From: Lachnospiraceae bacterium
Lineage (GTDB): Bacteria > Bacillota_A > Clostridia > Lachnospirales > Lachnospiraceae
Direction: 5' to 3'
NCBI GenBank assembly: GCA_017416055.1
Contig: JAFQDI010000270.1
Coordinates: 1 to 7,476 of the forward strand
DNA: 7,476 bases
The position numbers and the translations under genes are program-made. Each line of letters opens with the position of its first letter. Position 1 is the first letter of the stretch. Of this stretch, positions 1 to 4,781 are shown one piece after another. The notes under the pieces were generated by a model. It saw only the letters and a program-made list of their open reading frames with translations. It was not told the DNA's origin and made no database searches.

Positions 1-185
1 AGCATCATTTGATGGCGAGTTCATTTTTTGCATCTGTGCACTTTCACCTATTTCGCACACGCTTTTTGAAGCAGTTTCCCCAACTATCCCCCTGTTGTCG
101 CCGCTTTCGCGCTGCCTCTCCCTCCCTCCTGCTGCGCCATTTCATGGAGCGGAAAAAAACGAGAGCTTTGGAAAATACTGCACCA

Positions 186-215
186 TTGACCCGCTGCAGA
201 TCTATATAGTATGTT
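186..215 (+). promoter_or_regulatory. Candidate sigma-A promoter for the glycosidase operon
   Basis: TTGACC at 186-191 (5 of 6 matches to the -35 consensus) is followed after 18 bp by TATGTT at 210-215 (4 of 6 matches to the -10). It lies about 60 bp upstream of the first start codon, a sensible leader length. The spacing is one base longer than ideal and the -10 is weak, so this is only a candidate. No clear operator palindrome was seen between it and the gene. The remaining part of 1-275 is pyrimidine-rich and shows no convincing gene on either strand. Confidence 0.35.
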
Positions 216-275
216 AGTCACAGGGAATGTTTTCTCTGATCATCAGACCAAAAATGAATCGATAGGAGGATCACC

Positions 276-1730
276 ATGGATCAGGAACTGAAACGTAATG
301 TGGCTTGGGTTCGTGCGCAGCGACCCGTGATCAAAGCGGACGGCGTCTTTGCACAAACAATTACCATGAACCCTTGTGTTATTACCGAAAACGACACCTA
401 TTATATGTTCTATGCCGGAGACGATGCCTCCGGCCGGAGACAGATCCGTCTGGCAACTGCCCCCGTCGACGATCCTGAGCATTTTACGTTCCACAGTGTT
501 GTCGTTGAAAATGGTGCTGAACCTGGCTCTTTTGACTATGCATGGTGTGTCATTCCCTGTGTCGTCCAAATTAAAGACGATCTGTACTATATGCTTTATG
601 GTGGAAGCAGTGGTGTGACGGAAGTCGGTATCAGCAGTTTTTCCGGCATAGGGGTTGCCTGGTCTCACGATTTGATTCACTGGGAGAAAGACAACAACAA
701 TCCCGTTTGTTCCTCTAGGGACAAACTATACGATAATCTGCTTGCATTAATGCCCAATGGCCTGTACAAAGAAGACTTGACTGACGGCAGCTATCGCCTG
801 CATCTCTTTTATGTCGGACGCCCAACAATAAGCCAGGACACCGTCTTTTTAAATCAACAGAAAGCCTGCTACGATGCCACCTCCCCCGACGGTATCCATT
901 GGGAACATCACGGTCGTGTCCGTCAGCGTACAACCGCATTGGATTACGAGAATATCGCAACCATCGGCGGTCACGTCCTGCGCGATGACGACGGTTTATA
1001 CCGCAGCTGGCATTCCGCAATTGGTACCCGTTGGGGCATCTATTCTCTCATCTACGCCGAAAGTGAGGATCTTGTTCATTGGACCCGCGGTGTGCGTTAC
1101 GGAGAAAACCTTGCTTTTGGACCTGAGAGCCGCGATATTGATGAGCTTTTCTTCCGTCAAAACCGGTGGCAGGATCAGAGCGTCTCGTATCCTTGCGTGA
1201 TTCGTGAAGGTGATCACTTTCGTATGTATTACTGCGGTAACGAATACGGTTTGGGTGGTATCGGTACTGCAGTATCCACACCGCTGCGTCTGGCCCTGAC
1301 AGGTGAGTCTGGCGGTAAAGCCAAAGTGTGGGATCATAGAAATTCTGCACTGCATTATGTTTCCCTGAGCTCCAGCGTCAGCACCAAAGAGAAGGGTCTG
1401 CTGACAGATGGCGTCTATCAGGAGGGAATCACCTACAACGCCAGTGTGTTCTATGAACAGTTCCCTGTCTCTGCCGATGGTGAAGCGCCGCTCAGTGTCC
1501 GTGCCATTGCAACCAACCACCTGGACGGCGTGCATATCCAGATTTTCCTTCATAACCAGAGTGCTCAGGATTTGGAAGATGTTTCTGTCTGCCTGGAGGG
1601 TTTCCGCAGGCCGCTGCAAATCTCTTTTTCTGATATTTCCCACACGCAAGAGAATGAAACAACAACTGTACACTTTGGCACCATTCAGAAAAATGAAACT
1701 GTGTGCTGCCACGGAACAATTTGCAATTAA
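276..1730 (+). CDS. Five-bladed beta-propeller glycosidase-like protein, copy 1
   Basis: A 484-residue protein resembling the GH43/GH32/GH130-type five-bladed beta-propeller glycosidases. Visible repeats of the blade pattern are YYMFYAG (42-48), LYYMLYGG (103-110) with GSFD just before it (84-87), IGVAWSHDLIHWEK (125-138), DGIHWE (205-210), SEDLVHWT (263-270) and FRMYYCGN (315-322) followed by GLGGIGTA (325-332). D87 in GSFD, which precedes a conserved Pro and a YYMxY strand, is the best candidate acidic active-site residue, but I cannot assign a full catalytic triad. Residues about 385-484 form a separate C-terminal region rich in beta-type sequence (IQIFLHNQS, VSVCLEG) that looks like a sandwich domain. 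There is no signal peptide, so it should be cytosolic and act on imported sugar. The start is set by AGGAGG at 264-269, six bases before the ATG. It is the first gene of an apparent operon and is followed by a close paralogue. The exact GH family and substrate are unknown; a phosphorylase activity (GH130-like) is as possible as hydrolysis. Confidence 0.8.
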   Translation: MDQELKRNVAWVRAQRPVIKADGVFAQTITMNPCVITENDTYYMFYAGDDASGRRQIRLATAPVDDPEHFTFHSVVVENGAEPGSFDYAWCVIPCVVQIKDDLYYMLYGGSSGVTEVGISSFSGIGVAWSHDLIHWEKDNNNPVCSSRDKLYDNLLALMPNGLYKEDLTDGSYRLHLFYVGRPTISQDTVFLNQQKACYDATSPDGIHWEHHGRVRQRTTALDYENIATIGGHVLRDDDGLYRSWHSAIGTRWGIYSLIYAESEDLVHWTRGVRYGENLAFGPESRDIDELFFRQNRWQDQSVSYPCVIREGDHFRMYYCGNEYGLGGIGTAVSTPLRLALTGESGGKAKVWDHRNSALHYVSLSSSVSTKEKGLLTDGVYQEGITYNASVFYEQFPVSADGEAPLSVRAIATNHLDGVHIQIFLHNQSAQDLEDVSVCLEGFRRPLQISFSDISHTQENETTTVHFGTIQKNETVCCHGTICN

Positions 1731-1735
1731 GGAGG
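1729..1735 (+). promoter_or_regulatory. Shine-Dalgarno of copy 2 overlapping the copy 1 stop codon
   Basis: AAGGAGG at 1729-1735 shares two bases with the TAA stop (1728-1730) of the first glycosidase-like gene and sits six bases before the ATG at 1742. The overlap suggests translational coupling of the two paralogues and fixes 1742 as the start of the second gene, rather than the in-frame GTG at 1703, which lies inside the first gene and has no ribosome site. Confidence 0.85.
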
Positions 1736-1741
1736 ATAACC

Positions 1742-3181
1742 ATGGATAAAGAACTAAGGCGTAATCTGGCGTGGGTCCGTAATCAGCAGCCCGTTATCAA
1801 GGGCGACGGTGTTTTCGCCGAGACAATTACCATGAACCCCTGCATTATCACTAAGAATGATACGCACTATATGTTTTACGCCGGTGATGACGCCTCCGGC
1901 CGGAGACAGATCCGTCTGGCCACTGCCCCCGTCGACAATCCTGAGCATTTCACCTTCCAAGGGGTTGTCGTTGAAAATGGCGCTGAACCTGGCTCTTTTG
2001 ACTACGCGTGGTGCGTCATTCCCTGTGTCGTCCAAATAAAAGATGATTTGTACTACATGCTATACGGAGGAAACTGCGGACAGGGTCATGGCTTGAGTCA
2101 GTTTCCTGGTATGGGCGCAGCTTGGTCAAAAGATTTGCTGCACTGGGAAAAATACGAAAACAATCCTGTTTTTCCGCCCGTAGACGGCTTGGTTGGTCTG
2201 GGACCTGGCGGCTTATACAAAGAGGATCTTCCGGACGGAAATTACCGCCTGCATCTTCTTTATGTCGGATGCCCAACCATGAGCCATGACAACGTTTTTT
2301 TAGACCAGCAGAAAGGCTGTTTTTACGCCACCTCGACCGACGGCATCCACTGGGAGCGCCACGGTTTGGTCCGCCGTCGCACAACTGCTCTCGATTATGA
2401 AAACATCGCAACGATCGGCGGTCATTTCTTGAAAGATGATGATGGTCTGTATCGAAGCTGGCACGCAGCCATTGGTACCCGCTGGGGCGTCTATTCTCTT
2501 ATCTACGCCGAAAGTGAGGATCTGATTCATTGGACCCGCGGTGTGCGTTACGGAGAAAACCTTGCCTTTGGACCGGAGAGCCGCGATATTGATGAGCTTT
2601 TCTTCCGTCAAAACCGGTGGCAGGATCAGAGTGTTTCGTACCCTTGCGTGATTCGCGAAGGCGATCACTTCCGTATGTATTACTGCGGCAACGAATACGG
2701 TTTGGGTGGCATCGGTACTGCGGTATCCACACCGCTCCGTCTGGCCTTGACCGGTGAGTCTGGAGGTAAAGCAAAAGTGTGGGATCATAAACATTCCGCA
2801 CTGCATTATGTCTCTCTGAGTTCCAGTGTCAGCACCATGGAGACTGGTCTGATGAAAGACGGTGTTTATCAAGAGGGAATCACCTACAATACCAGCGTAT
2901 TCTATGAGCAATTCCCTGTCTCTGCCGATGGTGAATCGCCGCTCAGTGTCCGTGCCATTGCAACCAACCATCTGGATGGCGTGCATATCCAGATTTTCCT
3001 CTGTAACCAGTCTGATCGTCCCCTAACCGATGTAACCGTTGCGTTGGATGGCTTTGACCATGAACTCAAAGTCCAATTCTCCGATATCGATTATGTGGAA
3101 GGCTGTGTGCGCTTTGGCAATATTGATCCGTGGCAAACAGTTTGCTGCCACGGTATCATCCAACATGATGAAATGCGTTGA
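1742..3181 (+). CDS. Five-bladed beta-propeller glycosidase-like protein, copy 2
   Basis: A 479-residue tandem paralogue of the preceding gene with the same architecture: blade motifs YMFYAG (43-48), GSFD (84-87), LYYMLYGG (103-110), DGIHWE (200-205), SEDLIHWT (258-265), FRMYYCGN (310-317), then a C-terminal beta-rich region from about 380. Residues 252-349 are identical to 257-354 of copy 1 except for one Val/Ile change, while residues 111-163 differ strongly and are five residues shorter, and the last 60 residues are also divergent. The conserved core with variable loop suggests the same fold and chemistry but a somewhat different substrate or linkage. No signal peptide is seen, so a cytosolic location is likely. 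Only 11 bases separate it from copy 1, so both are co-transcribed. The family assignment (GH43/32/130-like superfamily) rests on motif recognition; the substrate is unknown. Confidence 0.8.
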   Translation: MDKELRRNLAWVRNQQPVIKGDGVFAETITMNPCIITKNDTHYMFYAGDDASGRRQIRLATAPVDNPEHFTFQGVVVENGAEPGSFDYAWCVIPCVVQIKDDLYYMLYGGNCGQGHGLSQFPGMGAAWSKDLLHWEKYENNPVFPPVDGLVGLGPGGLYKEDLPDGNYRLHLLYVGCPTMSHDNVFLDQQKGCFYATSTDGIHWERHGLVRRRTTALDYENIATIGGHFLKDDDGLYRSWHAAIGTRWGVYSLIYAESEDLIHWTRGVRYGENLAFGPESRDIDELFFRQNRWQDQSVSYPCVIREGDHFRMYYCGNEYGLGGIGTAVSTPLRLALTGESGGKAKVWDHKHSALHYVSLSSSVSTMETGLMKDGVYQEGITYNTSVFYEQFPVSADGESPLSVRAIATNHLDGVHIQIFLCNQSDRPLTDVTVALDGFDHELKVQFSDIDYVEGCVRFGNIDPWQTVCCHGIIQHDEMR

Positions 3182-3210
3182 AAACACATAGACTTAGGCA
3201 AAATATAATG

Positions 3211-3216
3211 AGGGAG
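3211..3216 (+). promoter_or_regulatory. Shine-Dalgarno of the UroD-like gene
   Basis: AGGGAG lies seven bases upstream of the ATG at 3224. It supports this start over the in-frame ATG at 3317 (Met32), which has no purine-rich site before it. Confidence 0.6.
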
Positions 3217-3223
3217 TATTCTT

Positions 3224-4585
3224 ATGGATCAAAAGCTGAGAGAAACCATTAAGCTGCAGGAGCTTGGCAATGGACTTCAAGACGGTACGGCATTGAGCTG
3301 GCTGTTTGTCTATCAGATGACCCAGAGCAAAGTCGCACCGGTCGTGGACAAGGAAGAAATGGTGATCCTGCGGGATCTTGCCCGGAAGGTTGCGCGTCTG
3401 GCGGAGCTTCCCGTACAGGAAGAGCGAAAAAAGCTGTGGTCCGATCACCACAGTCTGAAAATCACCAAGCCTCCGATTTTTATTGACCCGGAATACGCCT
3501 GGTATGAATTGATTCCCCACACTCAACTGCAGTGCAAGAACAATCTGTCCAGAATCTGGGAATACCGGCTGCGGAAAGAGATCTTCTGGCAGGAGCAAAT
3601 CGGTGATGATCGGGTCTGTACCAAGGAATTCCCTGTATGCCATGTGTTCCGACGCACCGGTTTCGGGATCGAGCTCCAAAAGACCCAAAGCCACAAACGT
3701 GACGGTGCCTATCACATTGACACAGCGCTGTCTGACTGGGACGACATGGGCAAGCTCCGCCACCGGGATCTGATCATTGATTATGAAACCACTGACAAAA
3801 TTCTGGAGCTGGCTCACGAGACCTTTGACGGCATCCTGGACGTGGTTATCCACAACGCCTGGTGGTACTCCGACAAGCTATCGGAGGAAGCGGTGTTCCT
3901 GCGGGGATTTGACAACTTCCTTTGCGATTTCTACGAGTACCCAGACGAGCTCCATGCCCTGATGGCATTCCTGCGGGATGACCATATGCGGACGTTGGAT
4001 TTCCTGGAGCGGGAGAACCTGTTGAGTCTGAACAACAACGGCGAATTTATCGGCACCGGTGGCTACGGCTGGAGTGATGAACTGCCCGGTGCAGACTTCG
4101 ATCCCACTCATGTGAAGCTGCATAACATGTGGGGCTACGGCGAGAGTCAGGTGACGATCCACGTGTCTCCCGAAATGTTCAACGAGTTCGTTCTTCAGTA
4201 TGAAGTCCCCATCCTGGAGCGGTTCGGCCTGAATTTCTACGGTTGCTGTGAGACACTGGATGACCGTCTGGATTACATCAAACAGGCCGTTCCCCGACTG
4301 CGGACAGTATCTGTGTCCCCCTGGAGCAATCCCGAAGCCATGGCTCGCCAGCTTCGTGGTGACTATGTCTACTGTTGGAAGCAGAACCCGGCCAAAATTT
4401 CCGTAGCTGCACCGCACTGGGATGACATCCGGCAGGAAATCGCCAAAGTTTTCGCCATCACCGCCGAATACGGCTGCCCCACAGAAGTACTTATGCGTGA
4501 TATCCGTACGTTGGCATACTCTCCCACCCATGCTGCAGACTGGGTACGGATCGTGCGTGAAGAAGCCCAGAAGATCTACAGATAA
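3224..4585 (+). CDS. Uroporphyrinogen decarboxylase-fold (UroD-like) protein
   Basis: A 453-residue protein that looks like the divergent UroD-like TIM-barrel family, whose superfamily also includes the MtaA/MtbA corrinoid methyltransferases. The family-like N-terminal pattern runs from about residue 43 (DKEEMVILRDLARKVARLA, then ERKKLW at 67-72). IPHTQLQCKN (97-106) and an EYRLRKEI segment (113-120) follow. HVSPEMFNEF (313-322) leads into FYGCCE (338-343), the position where methyltransferases have His-x-Cys-Gly; here the His is Tyr339 and Cys341 aligns with the Cys. The barrel ends with SVSPWSN (363-369) and a strand ending in KISVA (391-395). The first ~40 residues are an extension before the usual family start. 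True haem-pathway UroD is shorter and this gene is not in a haem locus, so that role is unlikely. It lies 42 bp after the glycosidase pair, probably in the same operon, suggesting work on the same substrate. Methyl transfer or demethylation is possible but unproven. Confidence 0.72.
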   Translation: MDQKLRETIKLQELGNGLQDGTALSWLFVYQMTQSKVAPVVDKEEMVILRDLARKVARLAELPVQEERKKLWSDHHSLKITKPPIFIDPEYAWYELIPHTQLQCKNNLSRIWEYRLRKEIFWQEQIGDDRVCTKEFPVCHVFRRTGFGIELQKTQSHKRDGAYHIDTALSDWDDMGKLRHRDLIIDYETTDKILELAHETFDGILDVVIHNAWWYSDKLSEEAVFLRGFDNFLCDFYEYPDELHALMAFLRDDHMRTLDFLERENLLSLNNNGEFIGTGGYGWSDELPGADFDPTHVKLHNMWGYGESQVTIHVSPEMFNEFVLQYEVPILERFGLNFYGCCETLDDRLDYIKQAVPRLRTVSVSPWSNPEAMARQLRGDYVYCWKQNPAKISVAAPHWDDIRQEIAKVFAITAEYGCPTEVLMRDIRTLAYSPTHAADWVRIVREEAQKIYR

Positions 4586-4608
4586 GATATCCCGTACGCC
4601 TCCAGAAT

Positions 4609-4654
4609 AATACGCCGTCGGCTGCACATTAGACCGTGCATCCGGCGGCGTATT
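4609..4654 (+). terminator. Long imperfect hairpin ending the glycosidase/UroD-like operon
   Basis: The arm 4609-4627 pairs with 4636-4654: nine perfect outer pairs (AATACGCCG with CGGCGTATT), one T-G wobble, three GC pairs, one C-T mismatch and five inner pairs around an eight-base loop (4628-4635). It starts 23 bases after the TAA at 4583-4585. The following tract (TATTGTATCT) is only moderately T-rich, so it may be a weak or factor-assisted terminator, or an RNA-stabilising stem. The opposite strand has a somewhat better T-rich exit (TATTATTCT), so it could also act in both directions. Confidence 0.6.
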
Positions 4655-4718
4655 GTATCTCAGATTGGGACAGACTCGGACGAGAATAAAAATTCATGTG
4701 ATTGCTGGTATTTACCAC

Positions 4719-4747
4719 TTGACATCCCAAACCCACCAACTTACAAT
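4719..4747 (+). promoter_or_regulatory. Near-consensus sigma-A promoter of the recombinase
   Basis: A perfect -35 TTGACA at 4719-4724 is separated by exactly 17 bp from TACAAT at 4742-4747 (5 of 6 matches to the -10). Transcription would start near 4754, giving a leader of about 28 bases to the TTG start at 4782. It is the best promoter in the window and makes the recombinase a separate transcription unit from the upstream operon. No obvious operator overlaps it. Confidence 0.82.
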
Positions 4748-4764
4748 GTTATTATTATTAATCC

Positions 4765-4772
4765 AAAAAGGA
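4765..4772 (+). promoter_or_regulatory. Shine-Dalgarno deciding the TTG start of the recombinase
   Basis: AAAAAGGA ends nine bases before TTG 4782. An in-frame TGA at 4773-4775 rules out any longer protein, and the nearby ATG at 4772 is in another frame and stops after 14 codons. TTG 4782 places the catalytic-site motif YTRIS at residues 6-10, the normal distance for serine recombinases. Confidence 0.75.
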
Positions 4773-4781
4773 TGAGCAACA

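Noticed and set aside
42..143. Short minus-strand frame (about 33 residues, starting MKWRSR)
   Set aside because: No ribosome site and a basic low-complexity composition; the sequence upstream of its ATG is T- and C-rich.
9..209. Possible 66-residue protein on the + strand before the operon
   Set aside because: No ribosome site, biased Arg/Ser/Phe composition, no recognisable motif, and it overlaps the promoter candidate.
1703..1741. Upstream GTG start for the second glycosidase-like gene, adding 13 residues
   Set aside because: It lies inside the first gene with no ribosome site; ATG 1742 has a perfect one and aligns with the start of copy 1.
3178..3209. TTGAAA and a perfect TATAAT (3204-3209) as a promoter for the UroD-like gene
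   Set aside because: The spacing is 20 bp and transcription would start inside the ribosome site of 3211-3216, leaving almost no leader; read-through from the upstream operon is more likely.
3878..4627. 249-residue minus-strand frame and similar long antisense frames inside the genes
   Set aside because: They mirror well-supported + strand genes, lack ribosome sites and show no family motifs.
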